The notes: a model not told the origin generated them from the sequence alone. A DNA stretch of 64,000 nt from Pandoraea sp. (GCF_004297875.1 NZ_SCSK01000001.1:111715-175714), one strand, 5' to 3'. Positions 1 through 9,325 are shown, counted from the first letter of the stretch. Numbers and translations are program-made.

Positions 1-446
1 GCGAATTCCTCGATATCGGCTTCGTCGGCGAAGTCGAGTCGATCAACCCGGCGGTGGTGCGCGCATTGCAGGACGACGCCTTCATTCCGGTGATTTCCCC
101 GATCGGCCTGGGCGACGACGGCCAGTCCTACAACATCAACGCAGATCTGGTGGCCGGCAAGCTGGCCACCGTGCTGGGTGCCGAGAAGCTGGTCATGATG
201 ACCAACATCCCCGGCGTGATGGACAAACACGGCAATCTGCTCACCGACCTCTCGGCGCGGGAGATCGATGAACTGTTCGCCGACGGCACGATCTCGGGCG
301 GCATGCTGCCGAAGATCTCATCGGCGCTCGATGCCGCCAAGAGCGGTGTCAAGTCGGTGCACATCATCGACGGCCGCATCGAGCACTCGGTGCTGCTCGA
401 AATTCTGACCGAACAGCCGTTCGGTACCATGATTCGCTCGCATTGA
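1..446 (+). CDS. argB: Acetylglutamate kinase, C-terminal part (window edge)
   Basis: The reading frame is already open at the window edge (first full codon at base 3) and runs to TGA at 444-446, giving about 147 residues of the carboxyl half. N-acetylglutamate kinase phosphorylates N-acetyl-L-glutamate in the second step of arginine synthesis and acts in the cytosol. The family's GFVGEV motif is near the left edge, and the nucleotide-site region GGMLPKI is followed by the normal end of the protein, so the C-terminus is intact. The amino-terminal half lies outside the window. The next gene overlaps the stop codon by four bases, which suggests co-transcription. Confidence 0.93.
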   Translation, partial: EFLDIGFVGEVESINPAVVRALQDDAFIPVISPIGLGDDGQSYNINADLVAGKLATVLGAEKLVMMTNIPGVMDKHGNLLTDLSAREIDELFADGTISGGMLPKISSALDAAKSGVKSVHIIDGRIEHSVLLEILTEQPFGTMIRSH

Positions 447-1117
447 GCGCGCCTGAGGCATTCTTTTCCTGGAGCGGCGGCAAGGATTCCTGCCTCGCGC
501 TCCATCGTGCGCTGACCCAGGGCTACGCAGTGCGATACCTGCTGGCGATGCTCGACGAGAACGGCGCCAGTTCGCGCTCGCACGGTCTGCCGCCCGCGCT
601 GCTGCAGGCGCAGGCCGATGCGTTGGGCATTGCGCTGGTGAGCGCGCGGGCCGGCTGGGAGTCCTACGAAAGCGTCTTTACCGCTCAATTGCAGCGCTTC
701 GCGGCAGACGGCATTACCCACGGCGTGTTTGGCGATATAGACCTCCAGGCGCATCGCGACTGGGAAGAGAAAGTCTGCGCCGCGGCAGGACTGGAGGCCG
801 TTTTGCCGTTGTGGCAACAGCCGCGATTGGCGTTGGCGCACGAATTCATCGCGCTGGGCTACCGCGCGATCCTGGTCTGCGTCGACGGTCGGCACCTGGG
901 CCCGGAGTTCGTCGGCCGGGAATATGATCTGGCGCTGCTCGACGATCTGCCGCGCGATGTCGACGCCTGCGGCGAAAACGGCGAGTTTCACACCTTCGTC
1001 TATGCCGGCCCGCGCTTCACCCGGCCGGTGCCATGGAGGCTGGCCGGCGTCGAGACCATCACCGGCCCCGCCAGATACGGCAGTACGCCCTATCATCTGG
1101 CGCGACTGACCGGCTAG
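443..1117 (+). CDS. PP-loop ATPase related to diphthine-ammonia ligase (Dph6-like)
   Basis: A 224-residue protein with the PP-loop signature SWSGGKDS at residues 8-15, the ATP pyrophosphatase motif that adenylates substrates. The family (MJ0570-like, the fold of the Dph6 diphthamide amidase) is common in bacteria, which lack diphthamide, so the true substrate is unknown. The start is a TTG at 443 overlapping the argB stop (TTGA). No later ATG or GTG would keep the PP-loop, so this start is effectively forced by the protein. Family assignment rests on the motif and the [20 protein letters not shown] C-terminal region; function is not inferred beyond ATP-dependent amidation or thiolation chemistry. 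Confidence 0.75.
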   Translation: MSAPEAFFSWSGGKDSCLALHRALTQGYAVRYLLAMLDENGASSRSHGLPPALLQAQADALGIALVSARAGWESYESVFTAQLQRFAADGITHGVFGDIDLQAHRDWEEKVCAAAGLEAVLPLWQQPRLALAHEFIALGYRAILVCVDGRHLGPEFVGREYDLALLDDLPRDVDACGENGEFHTFVYAGPRFTRPVPWRLAGVETITGPARYGSTPYHLARLTG

Positions 1118-1129
1118 CAGGAGCGCATC

Positions 1130-1879
1130 GTGACCCCGTCCCGCCGCTGTTCCCGTTCTCGCCCGCAGAATCCCGCGCGAGGGTCCGCCGGCCCGGTCTG
1201 GCTGTTCGATCTGGACAACACGCTGCACCACGCTTCGCACGCGATTTTTCCGCGCATCAACGCCGGCATGACCGCCTACATCGTCGAGCGCCTGGGTATC
1301 GAGGTCGATCTCGCCAATCATCTGCGCGTCGAATATACGCGGCGCTACGGCGCCACGCTGTTGGGGCTGGTTCGCCACCACGGCGTCGACGCGCACGATT
1401 TTCTCGCGGCAGTTCACGATTTTCCCGATCTGAGCGCGCTGCTGCGTGCCGAGCGCGGGTTGGTACGCCACCTGCGTGCGCTACCCGGGCGTAAGTATGT
1501 GCTCACCAATGGTCCGCGGGACTATGCCGAAGCCATACTGCGGGAAATCGGCATCAGCCATGTGTTCGAACGCTGCATCAGCATCGAGCAGATGCGCGAT
1601 CGCAGCGCCTGGCGAGCCAAGCCCGACCCGAAAATGATGCGCCGCCTGCTGGCGCGCGAACGGCTGCGCGCCGCGCATGTCTGGCTGGTCGAAGACACAC
1701 GCTCCCATCTGAAGAATTACCGGGCGCAGGGCTTGCGCACGGTCTGGGTGACCGGCTACCTGCCGGAAAAGAGCGGTCTTGGTGCGACTAACCGGCGCAG
1801 TGGGCGCCCACATTATGTGGATATCAAAGTACAATCACTCAAAACATTGAAAAAATGCCCGATTCGCGTCGCCCGCTGA
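1130..1879 (+). CDS. HAD-family pyrimidine 5'-nucleotidase
   Basis: A 249-residue protein of the haloacid dehalogenase superfamily. Motif I FDLDNTL is near residue 26 with both nucleophile and acid-base aspartates. VLTNGP gives motif II, KPDPKMM motif III, and VEDTRSHLKN motif IV. This arrangement matches the bacterial pyrimidine 5'-nucleotidase group (YjjG/Sdt1-like), which dephosphorylates pyrimidine monophosphates in the cytosol. The start is GTG at 1130, preceded by AGGAG at 1119-1123, 12 bp after the previous gene. The first 20 residues are Arg/Ser-rich and outside the fold, so a later start cannot be excluded. Confidence 0.8.
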   Translation: MTPSRRCSRSRPQNPARGSAGPVWLFDLDNTLHHASHAIFPRINAGMTAYIVERLGIEVDLANHLRVEYTRRYGATLLGLVRHHGVDAHDFLAAVHDFPDLSALLRAERGLVRHLRALPGRKYVLTNGPRDYAEAILREIGISHVFERCISIEQMRDRSAWRAKPDPKMMRRLLARERLRAAHVWLVEDTRSHLKNYRAQGLRTVWVTGYLPEKSGLGATNRRSGRPHYVDIKVQSLKTLKKCPIRVAR

Positions 1880-1972
1880 TGTAGTGCCATCCGTCCGCCG
1901 AGGGGCGGCGCGGCATCAGGGCGGACAGCGCAGGGGCATCGACAAAAATTGTTACTTTATCCAGACCAGCCA

Positions 1973-2611
1973 ATGCCACCGGAAGTCACGCCCACCGAAG
2001 CCGCTTCACCCTCCGTTCCCATGCCCGCCAAGGTGCCGCGCCCCAAACCGGGAGAGCGACGCGTCAAAGTATTGCAAACGCTCGCGGCCATGCTCGAGCA
2101 GCCCAAGAGCGAGAAAATCACCACGGCCGCGCTGGCGGCCCGGCTCGAGGTGTCCGAGGCCGCGCTGTATCGGCACTTCGCCAGCAAGGCGCAGATGTTC
2201 GAGGGCCTGATCGAATTCATCGAGCAGTCGATTTTCAGTCTCATCAATCAGATCTCGACGCAACGTGAGGCGGGCGCCGAGCAGGCGCACGCCATCGTGC
2301 TGATGCTGCTCGGTTTTGCCGAGAAAAATCCCGGCATGACGCGGGTGCTGACCGGCGAGGCGCTGGTCGGAGAACACGAGCGGCTGCAGGAGCGCATCAA
2401 TCAATTGCTCGATCGCATCGAGACGTCGCTCAAGCAGGTGCTGCGCCTGGCAGCCGCTCAGGCGGGCACGCCCGACGACGGCGACGCGGCCTCGCGCGCC
2501 AATTTGCTGGTCAGCTACGCGCTGGGGCGCTGGCACCGCTACGCCAAGAGCGGCTTCAAGCGTGCGCCCAGCGAATCGGCCGAGGCGCAGGTCGCGATCC
2601 TGTTGCGCTGA
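1973..2611 (+). CDS. slmA: Nucleoid occlusion factor SlmA (TetR family)
   Basis: TetR-type regulator of 212 residues from the ATG at 1973 (the frame is open from a TTG at 1949; an ATG at 2021 is another option). An N-terminal helix-turn-helix, with ITTAALAARLEVSEAALYRH as its core, precedes the SlmA-specific domain with EKNPGMTRVLTGEALVGE. SlmA binds chromosomal SBS sites and blocks FtsZ ring assembly over the nucleoid. The placement close to the argB region and the nucleotidase gene is commonly seen in Burkholderiales. Nothing in the sequence suggests ligand control. Confidence 0.85.
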   Translation: MPPEVTPTEAASPSVPMPAKVPRPKPGERRVKVLQTLAAMLEQPKSEKITTAALAARLEVSEAALYRHFASKAQMFEGLIEFIEQSIFSLINQISTQREAGAEQAHAIVLMLLGFAEKNPGMTRVLTGEALVGEHERLQERINQLLDRIETSLKQVLRLAAAQAGTPDDGDAASRANLLVSYALGRWHRYAKSGFKRAPSESAEAQVAILLR

Positions 2612-2862
2612 GTGTGCGGCGCTGCAAGCGCCCCGACGACGCGTTATACTTGCCGCGGGTTATGCCGGCGTCGCGGCACGATGGTTCGACGCCTGGCCGG
2701 CATTTCACGGATTGCGCGCCGATTTGGTGACTCGCTTGCGGGCGCGCGGACTCCTGTCGCAAGACCGGATTTCATATAAATGCGGCTAAAGAGGTTGCCG
2801 GCGCTCATTCCCGATGTCGCCAGTCGATCGACCCCTTTGTGCCGCCCTTCGGACAAGCATTT

Positions 2863-4032
2863 ATGGAATCGTCGATCGGCATCGTTACGCCGCAAAGCAT
2901 GCATTTCGCCGAGCCCCTGCCGTTGCAGAACGGCAGCACGCTGGCCGGCTACGACCTTACCGTGGAAACCTACGGCGAACTCAACGCCGCGCGCAGCAAT
3001 GCCGTGCTGGTATGCCATGCGCTCAATGCCTCCCATCACGTCGCCGGGCGCTATAGCGATGACCCCAAAACGGCTGGCTGGTGGGACAACATGGTCGGCC
3101 CCGGCAAGCCGCTCGACACCAATCGTTTCTTCGTCATCGGGGTCAACAACCTGGGTTCGTGCTTCGGCTCGACCGGCCCGATGAGCCTGGACCCGACGAC
3201 CGGCAAGCCCTATGGCGCGAGTTTCCCGCTGGTGACCGTGGAGGACTGGGTCAACGCGCAGGCGCGCGTGGCCGACGCGTTCGGCATCGAGCGCTTTGCC
3301 GCGGTCATGGGCGGCAGCCTCGGGGGCATGCAGGCGATGGCGTGGAGCATCATGTACCCGGAGCGGGTCGGGCACTGCCTGGTGATCGCCTCGACGCCCA
3401 AACTCTCGGCGCAGAACATCGCCTTCAATGAAGTCGCGCGTTCGGCGATTCTGTCCGATCCGGACTTTCACGGCGGCGACTACTATGCCCATGGCGTGGT
3501 GCCGCGCCGCGGCCTGCGCGTGGCGCGCATGATCGGGCACATCACCTATCTGTCCGATGAAGACATGGCGGTCAAATTCGGCCGCTCGCTGCAGCGCGCC
3601 GAAGCGCTGGCCGACGGCGCCGCGGTCGAGCGCGACGGCTACAAGTTCAGTTTCGACGTCGAGTTCGAAGTGGAGTCGTACCTGCGCTACCAGGGCGACA
3701 AGTTTGCCGAGTATTTCGATGCCAACACCTATTTGCTGATCACCCGCGCGCTCGATTACTTCGATCCGGCACGCGCCTACGGCGGCGACCTGTCGCGCGC
3801 GCTGGCGCATACCACCGCCAAATATCTGGTGGTGTCGTTCGCCACCGATTGGCGTTTTGCTCCCGCGCGCTCGCGCGAAATCGTCAAGGCGCTGCTCGAC
3901 CATCGGCACCAGGTGAGCTATGCCGAGATCGACGCGCCCCATGGCCACGACGCCTTCCTGCTGACCGATCCGCGCTACCACAACCTCGTGCGCGCCTATT
4001 ACGAACGCATCGCCACGGAGGTCGGCGCATGA
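2863..4032 (+). CDS. metX: Homoserine O-acyltransferase
   Basis: A 389-residue alpha/beta-hydrolase-fold acyltransferase that acylates L-homoserine in methionine synthesis. The nucleophile elbow GGSLGGMQ places Ser at 152, and the C-terminal HGHD supplies the catalytic His at 362. The entrance motif [11 protein letters not shown] is also present. ATG 2863 was chosen over the upstream GTG 2839 because it starts just before the conserved core. Acetyl versus succinyl donor cannot be decided by eye. The stop overlaps metW by four bases (ATGA), the usual metXW arrangement in beta-proteobacteria. About 250 bp upstream hold an AT-rich TATAAA at 2775-2780 but no recognised riboswitch. Confidence 0.93.
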   Translation: MESSIGIVTPQSMHFAEPLPLQNGSTLAGYDLTVETYGELNAARSNAVLVCHALNASHHVAGRYSDDPKTAGWWDNMVGPGKPLDTNRFFVIGVNNLGSCFGSTGPMSLDPTTGKPYGASFPLVTVEDWVNAQARVADAFGIERFAAVMGGSLGGMQAMAWSIMYPERVGHCLVIASTPKLSAQNIAFNEVARSAILSDPDFHGGDYYAHGVVPRRGLRVARMIGHITYLSDEDMAVKFGRSLQRAEALADGAAVERDGYKFSFDVEFEVESYLRYQGDKFAEYFDANTYLLITRALDYFDPARAYGGDLSRALAHTTAKYLVVSFATDWRFAPARSREIVKALLDHRHQVSYAEIDAPHGHDAFLLTDPRYHNLVRAYYERIATEVGA

Positions 4033-4661
4033 ATGCAATCGCTACTAACCTGGCGCCGCACAGCAGCCTGCAAGGGCTCACGCCGCGTAACGACTTTCGC
4101 GTCATCGCGCGCTGGATCCAGCCCGGCTCGCAAGTGCTCGATCTGGGCTGCGGCGACGGCTCGCTGCTGCGTTTTCTGACCGACGAACTCGATGTCAGCG
4201 GCTACGGCGTCGAGATCAACGATGCCGGCGTGCTGGCCAGCGCGCAAAAGGGTATCAACGTGATCCAGCAGGACATGGAAGGCGGCCTTGCTTTGTTCGA
4301 AGACCAAAGTTTCGACATGGTGATCCTGTCGCAAACGCTGCAAACCATTCACCGCACCGCCGATATCCTGCGCGAGACGGTGCGCGTCGGGCGCGAGGCG
4401 ATCGTCTCGTTCCCGAACTTCGGCTACTGGCCGCATCGCCTCGCCGTGCTGCGCGGGCGTATGCCGGTATCGAAAAGCCTGCCGTTCCAGTGGCACAACA
4501 CGCCCAACGTTCGGGTGCTGACGATTCGCGATTTCGAGGCGCTGGCGCCCGAGGTCGGCGTTCGCATTCTCGACCGCGCGGTGCTGCATGATGGGCAGTC
4601 GGTGAATTGGGGTGCCAATTGGCGTGGTAGTCTTGCGGTCTATCGCGTCAAGCGCAGCTGA
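4029..4661 (+). CDS. metW: Methionine biosynthesis protein MetW
   Basis: A 210-residue protein with a class-I methyltransferase-like fold: the SAM-type glycine motif [12 protein letters not shown] lies near residue 40, followed by [10 protein letters not shown]. MetW partners with MetX and is required for full homoserine acylation in many bacteria; its own methyltransferase activity is not established. The ATG at 4029 overlaps the metX TGA, so the two are translationally coupled. The longer open frame upstream is only the shadow of metX. Confidence 0.92.
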   Translation: MNAIATNLAPHSSLQGLTPRNDFRVIARWIQPGSQVLDLGCGDGSLLRFLTDELDVSGYGVEINDAGVLASAQKGINVIQQDMEGGLALFEDQSFDMVILSQTLQTIHRTADILRETVRVGREAIVSFPNFGYWPHRLAVLRGRMPVSKSLPFQWHNTPNVRVLTIRDFEALAPEVGVRILDRAVLHDGQSVNWGANWRGSLAVYRVKRS

Positions 4662-4720
4662 GCATCGGGCGGGCGGCCCGGCCGGCGCCGCCGCGCACGC
4701 CTCATCCACGAGCCGTCTTC

Positions 4721-6001
4721 ATGTCGACACCCACATCTGATTCGCTCACGCCCAGCGGCTGGCGCGCCTATTTCAACATCCGCATGCTGATTTGCGTGGT
4801 GCTGGGATTTACCTCCGGCCTGCCGCTGTTTACCCTGATCAGCCTGGTGCAGGCGTGGCTGCGTTCGGAAGGAGTCAACCTCGAGGCGATCGGCCTGTTC
4901 GCGCTGATTCAGTTTCCCTATACGTGGAAGTTCCTCTGGTCGCCGCTGATGGACCGCTTCATGCCGAATTATCTCGGCTGGCGGCCCGGCAGGCGGCGCG
5001 GCTGGATGTTGCTCACACAGCTGCTGGTGGCCGGCACGATTGCCGTCATGGGGCTGTTCTCGCCACAGCAGAACATCTGGACGGTCGCCGCACTGGCGGC
5101 GGCGCTCGCCTTTTTCAGCGCCAGCGCCGATATCTCGATCGATGCCTACCGGCGAGAATTGCTGCCCGACCTCGAGCAAGGGTTGGGCACCGCCGTGCAC
5201 GTCAATGCCTACAAGGTCGCCGGGCTGATACCAGGCTCGCTCGCGCTGATTCTGTCCGATCATCTGCCGTGGTCGCAGGTGTTTCTGATTACCGCGCTGT
5301 TCATGGTGCCGGGCATCATCATGACGCTGCTGGTGGCCGAGCCGAAGATCCAGGGGGCGCCGCCGCGCACGCTGCGCGAGGCGGTGATTTTGCCGTTCAA
5401 CGAATTCATCGGCCGCGCCGGCTGGCGGCAGGCGCTATATATCCTGGGCTTCATTTTTCTGTACAAGCTCGGCGACAGCATGGCGACGTCGCTATCGACG
5501 TCGTTCTATCTCGACATCGGCTTCACGCGCACCGAGATCGGCGTGATTGCCAAAGCGACCGGCCTGTGGGCGAGCGTGGCCGGCGGCCTGATCGGCGGCG
5601 CCTGGCTGTTCAAGCTCGGTATCCATCGCGGCCTGTGGGTATTTGGCGTGGCCCAAATGATTTCCACGCTGGGGTTCGCATGGCTCGCGCATACCGGTCC
5701 GGATCTGTTCGGCCTGGGTGTGGTCATCGCTCTCGAGGCCTTTTGCGCCGGGCTGGGCACGGCCGCTTTCACCGCCTATATTGCGCGCACTACCGATCCG
5801 CGCTACACGGCCACGCAGTTTGCCCTTTTCACGAGCCTGGCATCGGTGCCGCGCACGTTTGCCAACGCCGGCACCGGTTACATCGTCGATGTCACCGGCT
5901 GGACTCACTTCTTCCTGATTTGCGCCGTGCTGGCGTTGCCCGGCATGCTGCTGCTGCCCAAGATCGCGCCGTGGGGCAAGGATCCCGATATCGACGGCTA
6001 G
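4721..6001 (+). CDS. ampG: AmpG-type muropeptide permease (MFS)
   Basis: A 426-residue inner-membrane carrier of the major facilitator superfamily with about twelve hydrophobic segments. Early AmpG features are present: GFTSGLPLFTL in the first membrane span, then FPYTWKFLWSPLMDR and an Arg-rich cytoplasmic loop. AmpG imports GlcNAc-anhydro-muropeptides for cell-wall recycling and, where an ampC-ampR pair exists, feeds beta-lactamase induction. It is shorter than the E. coli protein (491), lacking the extra C-terminal spans, which is usual in beta-proteobacteria. It starts 59 bp after metW and ends just before a convergent esterase gene. Confidence 0.85.
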   Translation: MSTPTSDSLTPSGWRAYFNIRMLICVVLGFTSGLPLFTLISLVQAWLRSEGVNLEAIGLFALIQFPYTWKFLWSPLMDRFMPNYLGWRPGRRRGWMLLTQLLVAGTIAVMGLFSPQQNIWTVAALAAALAFFSASADISIDAYRRELLPDLEQGLGTAVHVNAYKVAGLIPGSLALILSDHLPWSQVFLITALFMVPGIIMTLLVAEPKIQGAPPRTLREAVILPFNEFIGRAGWRQALYILGFIFLYKLGDSMATSLSTSFYLDIGFTRTEIGVIAKATGLWASVAGGLIGGAWLFKLGIHRGLWVFGVAQMISTLGFAWLAHTGPDLFGLGVVIALEAFCAGLGTAAFTAYIARTTDPRYTATQFALFTSLASVPRTFANAGTGYIVDVTGWTHFFLICAVLALPGMLLLPKIAPWGKDPDIDG

Positions 6002-6016
6002 CGGGCCATGCCGCGC

Positions 6017-6694
6017 TCACTGCGCGCGCAGGCGCGCTTTGAGCCAAACGGCCAGCGCCGCGATCTCCTCGGCGCACACCGCATGCGGCATCGAGTAGGC
6101 GTGCCACGTCAGCGGATTGCCGCATTGGCGGGCAAACGCGGCGGCCTGCTCGCCCAGCGGCAGCGGCAATATCTCGTCCTGCGTGCCATGCGCGGCGAAA
6201 ATCGGCGTGCCGCGATTGGCCTCGCTCAGCGCCTCGGTGATCAGATGCGGCGCCGGCAGGTAAGCCGACAGCGCGATAATGCCGGCCAGCGTCGCCGCAT
6301 AGGTGAGCCCCGTCGTATAGGCCATCGCGCCGCCCTGCGAGAAGCCGGCCAGGAAGATCCTGTGGCTCGGGATGCCGCGCTCGTTCTCGCGCTCGATCAG
6401 GCGGCCAACGGCAGCACGCGAGGCCAGAATGCCGGCCTCGTCGACCCGCCGGTTCAGGCCCTCGAACGACAGAATGTCATACCATGCGCGCATCACGTAG
6501 CCGCCATTGCCTGTAACCGGAATCTGCGGCGCATGCGGAAACACGAAGCGCACCGCTGGCGCGTCGTCCAGCGCCAGCTCCGGCACGAGCGGCACGAAGT
6601 CGTTGCCGTCGGCGCCCAGGCCATGCAGCCAGATTACCGCGAAAGCCGGGTTTGGCTCGGTTTCGATTTCGATGCAGGGCAGTAAGGTGCTCAT
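6017..6694 (-). CDS. Carboxylesterase/phospholipase (alpha/beta hydrolase)
   Basis: A 225-residue cytosolic hydrolase of the carboxylesterase/lysophospholipase family. Visible parts are the oxyanion strand WLHGLGADG, the nucleophile elbow GFSQGGA, the acid segment HGTQDEILPL and the catalytic His in YSMPHAVC. Family members hydrolyse short-chain aryl or acyl esters; the physiological substrate is unknown. It converges on the ampG gene with 15 bp between stop codons. Confidence 0.85.
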   Translation of the reverse strand: MSTLLPCIEIETEPNPAFAVIWLHGLGADGNDFVPLVPELALDDAPAVRFVFPHAPQIPVTGNGGYVMRAWYDILSFEGLNRRVDEAGILASRAAVGRLIERENERGIPSHRIFLAGFSQGGAMAYTTGLTYAATLAGIIALSAYLPAPHLITEALSEANRGTPIFAAHGTQDEILPLPLGEQAAAFARQCGNPLTWHAYSMPHAVCAEEIAALAVWLKARLRAQ

Positions 6695-6811
6695 GGTGTG
6701 GGCTCGCAGTTCTCGGGGTCAAAGGGCCGCTTTCGATCGGAGCGGCTGCCGACAAGATACCCGCTTCGTCGGGTAAAGGGCACCGCCTGTGTGGCGCAAC
6801 CGGCCAGTGGC

Positions 6812-7186
6812 TCAGTCCGATGCGCCGTCACGGGCATCGACGTACACCCAGGCATCCTGGCCCGAGTCGAGCCTGACGCGTTCGCGCCGGTAGTCCGACA
6901 CCTCGTAGGCATCGGCATGGGCCAGCTCCGCCGCGGTAATGGCGAACACCGTGCCGGGGACGCCGTCGGCCGCCAGCCCCGTGAAACTGGCGATCGGGTG
7001 GTGGGTCTTGCCGCTGGTGGCGAGCACCGCCGCGTCGCGTATTTCCAGCAGGGTCAGCCGGTAGCCGGGCAACCGATCGGCCTGGCCGGCCAGCAGCCGC
7101 CCGAAAGTGGCGAGCTGCACGGCTTCCAACTGGAGCGTGCCGTAAGAAAACAAGTATTCAGTGGCTTGCGCGGGCGAAGCGGACAT
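6812..7186 (-). CDS. Gamma-glutamylcyclotransferase-like protein (AIG2/GGCT fold)
   Basis: A 124-residue protein opening with EYLFSYGTLQ, the substrate-binding signature of the GGCT/AIG2 family, and ending with a conserved YRRERVRL segment. The fold releases 5-oxoproline from gamma-glutamyl amines or peptides. A Glu equivalent to the catalytic residue can be placed in the ADAYEVSDYRR segment. The start was set at 7186 because the protein match begins there; the longer frame upstream is shadow. There is an interesting tie to the 5-oxoproline genes at 32-37 kb, though they are not adjacent. Confidence 0.8.
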   Translation of the reverse strand: MSASPAQATEYLFSYGTLQLEAVQLATFGRLLAGQADRLPGYRLTLLEIRDAAVLATSGKTHHPIASFTGLAADGVPGTVFAITAAELAHADAYEVSDYRRERVRLDSGQDAWVYVDARDGASD

Positions 7187-7256
7187 GATGCGTACCTTGT
7201 GTGTGGGGAGTGCGGTGTTGCCGGACATGCGGGGTGGCCGGCGGCACGCGCATCGC

Positions 7257-7922
7257 CTATGGTGCCACGGGTTGGCCGGGCGTGCGTGGGGCGCTCGCGC
7301 CTGCCACCAGGCGCCGTGCCGATCTGAGGTGCGCCACGGTGGCCGCACGCGCCAGCCGCGCGTTGCCGGCCTGGCATGCGGCGAGAATTTGCGCATGCTC
7401 CAATTGAAAGGCCTGGGTCTGCGCCAGCAGCGTCTCCTGCAGACGCTCGTAACGTTCCACCTGATTGCGCAATTCCCAGATGACCTTCAGTTGTTGGCGG
7501 TTGCCGCAAGGTGCGTACAGCAGCGCGTGGAACTCGCGATTGAGCTCGCCCTGCTTCTCGCGTGTGCCGGCCTCGCCCAGCAGCCGGTGAACCAGTTCGG
7601 CGCGGGCCAGCGTCTCGGCGCTCAGGTTGGGCACCGCGCGGTAGATTGCATCGCCTTCGAGCAGCATGCGCAACCGGTAGATTTCATCGAGGTCGGCCGC
7701 GTCGAGCGTGCGCACCACCGCGCCCCGGTTCTTGTGAATCTCCACCAGCCCCTCGAATGCGAGTTTTTGCAGCGCTTCGCGCAACGGGATACGGCTGACC
7801 GCGAAGCGGCTGGCGAGGTCGCGCTCGACCAGGCGCGTGCCGTCCGGCAAATCGCCCTCGGCAATCGCCTGGCGCAAACGCGCTGCGACGGCATCGGCGG
7901 TTGAGTCGATTGATTTTTCCAT
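7257..7922 (-). CDS. GntR-family (FCD) transcriptional regulator
   Basis: A 221-residue regulator. The winged helix-turn-helix at residues 10-75 includes LVERDLASRFAVSRIPLREALQKL, and the rest is an all-helical FCD effector domain with the metal-site residues of that class (RLLLEGDA-type helix, then FHALLY). It starts at ATG 7922 and is divergent from a monooxygenase gene. A perfect 12-bp palindrome, ATGGTATACCAT, lies 27 bp upstream and fits the FadR-subfamily operator pattern, so autoregulation and control of the neighbour are likely. The effector is unknown. Confidence 0.85.
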   Translation of the reverse strand: MEKSIDSTADAVAARLRQAIAEGDLPDGTRLVERDLASRFAVSRIPLREALQKLAFEGLVEIHKNRGAVVRTLDAADLDEIYRLRMLLEGDAIYRAVPNLSAETLARAELVHRLLGEAGTREKQGELNREFHALLYAPCGNRQQLKVIWELRNQVERYERLQETLLAQTQAFQLEHAQILAACQAGNARLARAATVAHLRSARRLVAGASAPRTPGQPVAP

Positions 7923-7948
7923 CGAATTAATCTGGCTTGGATGGCATA

Positions 7949-7960
7949 ATGGTATACCAT
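7949..7960. promoter_or_regulatory. GntR/FadR-type operator palindrome
   Basis: ATGGTATACCAT, a perfect 12-bp palindrome in the 54-bp divergent gap between the GntR gene and the monooxygenase gene. It matches the TGGTATACCA operator type of FCD-class GntR proteins. It lies 17 bp before the monooxygenase start, so binding would block that gene's transcription. Confidence 0.65.
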
Positions 7961-7976
7961 CCAACAGGAGTTGACC

Positions 7977-8306
7977 ATGACAGCAGCAGCTACGCCCACC
8001 GTCCCTTACTACGCCGTGATTTTCACCTCGATCCGCACCGACGGCGACAACGGTTACGAAAAGATGTCGAATGCAATGGTGCAGCTGGCCGCTCAGCAAC
8101 CGGGCTTCCTCGGCGTCGAGTCCGCCCGTGACGGCCTGGGCATTACGGTGTCCTACTGGGAGAGCCTGGAGGCGATCGCCGCATGGAAGCAAAATACCGC
8201 GCATCTGGTGGCTCAGCAGCGCGGCCGCGACACCTGGTACGAGACATTCAAGGTGCGGATCTGCCGGGTCGAGCGGGACTACGCTTTCGCCAGGGCCGAG
8301 CACTAG
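7977..8306 (+). CDS. Antibiotic biosynthesis monooxygenase (ABM) family protein
   Basis: A 109-residue ferredoxin-like ABM-domain protein with YYAVIFTSIR at the first strand, LAAQQPGFLGVES in the helix-strand core and a tryptophan-rich WESLEAIAAWK segment. Cofactor-free monooxygenases and small stress-related enzymes share this fold; the substrate is not predictable. ATG 7977 has GGAG six bases upstream. It is probably repressed by the divergent GntR protein. Confidence 0.8.
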   Translation: MTAAATPTVPYYAVIFTSIRTDGDNGYEKMSNAMVQLAAQQPGFLGVESARDGLGITVSYWESLEAIAAWKQNTAHLVAQQRGRDTWYETFKVRICRVERDYAFARAEH

Positions 8307-8337
8307 TCCCGGCGGCGCGGACGGCATCGCGCGGTGC

Positions 8338-9243
8338 TCAGGTTCGGTCGGCCGCGCGAATCATTTCGATGAGCTGCCGCAGCCCGGGCAGTGTCTGCCG
8401 GCGGCTCGGGTAGTACATCACCATCGGCGGGCCGGCGACGGCCCAATCGGGCAGCACGATCTCCAGCCGCCCGGCCTGCAGATCGGGTGCAACGCGCCGC
8501 TCCAGGCAGTAGGCAAGTGCCAAACCGCCGAGCGCCGCATCGACTGCCACATCGGTTTCGTTGGCGCTGATCGCACCCGGCACATCCAGCGCCAGCGCCT
8601 GTTCGCCGTTGCTCAGCTCCCATTTGTACAGTGAATTGTCGCCGATGCGCATGCGCACGCAGGCGTGATGCATCAGATCTTCCGGCCTGGCTGGCCGCCC
8701 GTGCCGCGCCAGATACGCCGGCGAGCCCACCACGACCCAGCGCAACGGCCCGCTCAGCGGAGTAGCGATCATGTCGCGCGGCACGGTGTCTCCATAGCGA
8801 ATGCCGGCGTCATATCCCTCGGCAATGATGTCGACCAGGTGATCGTCCACGGTGATATCGAGTTGGATGTCCGGGTAGGCGCTGAAGAAGGCCGGCAGCA
8901 CCGGGCTGAGCAGCAGGCGCGACGCATCGCGCGGCACATTCAGGCGCAAGCGCCCGGCAGGCGAGCCGCGATAGCGCTCGAGTTGATCGAGCGCCTCGCC
9001 GATCGTGTGAAAACCGCGCTCAAGTTGTTCCGCGAGTGCCATGCCCGCGGCCGTCGGCACCACCGAGCGGCTGGTGCGGTTCAGCAGCTTGACGCCCAGG
9101 CGCGTCTCCAGGTTGCGCATCGCGTGGCTGAGCGCCGATGTCGAGACACCGAGTTCGGCGGCAGACAGTCGAAAGCTGCGGCGACGGCAAATGGTGACGA
9201 AGACGTTGAGATCCGCCAGATCGGAGCGATTGAAAACGGGCAT
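8338..9243 (-). CDS. LysR-family transcriptional regulator
   Basis: A 301-residue LTTR. The N-terminal winged helix includes SFRLSAAELGVSTSALSHAMRN, followed by a two-lobe periplasmic-binding-like effector domain. The MPVFNRSDL start at 9243 fits the normal LTTR length; the longer frame to 9303 is not needed. It is divergent from an aldo/keto reductase and an SDR, which are the probable targets. It belongs to the group that typically controls nearby oxidoreductases; the effector is unknown. Confidence 0.87.
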   Translation of the reverse strand: MPVFNRSDLADLNVFVTICRRRSFRLSAAELGVSTSALSHAMRNLETRLGVKLLNRTSRSVVPTAAGMALAEQLERGFHTIGEALDQLERYRGSPAGRLRLNVPRDASRLLLSPVLPAFFSAYPDIQLDITVDDHLVDIIAEGYDAGIRYGDTVPRDMIATPLSGPLRWVVVGSPAYLARHGRPARPEDLMHHACVRMRIGDNSLYKWELSNGEQALALDVPGAISANETDVAVDAALGGLALAYCLERRVAPDLQAGRLEIVLPDWAVAGPPMVMYYPSRRQTLPGLRQLIEMIRAADRT

Positions 9244-9310
9244 GTGAGGGAGTCGGAGTATGCCAACGACGGCAACGAACGGGTTGCTGCAATGCGCGTT
9301 CAACGCGGCA

Positions 9311-9325
9311 TTGAATTTATTTCAA
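9311..9325. promoter_or_regulatory. Candidate LysR binding site
   Basis: TTGAA-N5-TTCAA inverted repeat within a notably AT-rich patch of the 183-bp divergent gap between the LysR gene and the aldo/keto reductase. The half-site spacing fits the T-N11-A LysR box. No other structure stands out in this gap. Confidence 0.45.

Noticed and set aside
128..1471. A 447-residue open frame on the minus strand
   Set aside because: It lies antisense to argB and the next two genes, which have clear motifs. Long antisense frames are expected at this GC content. The same reasoning removes 2644-4038, 12451-13962, 38652-40598, 42359-43714, 51946-53313 and 53684-55516 on the minus strand and 18541-20157 on the plus strand.
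2612..2862. A SAM riboswitch before metX
   Set aside because: No conserved blocks of any SAM class could be placed; only an AT-rich TATAAA element is visible.
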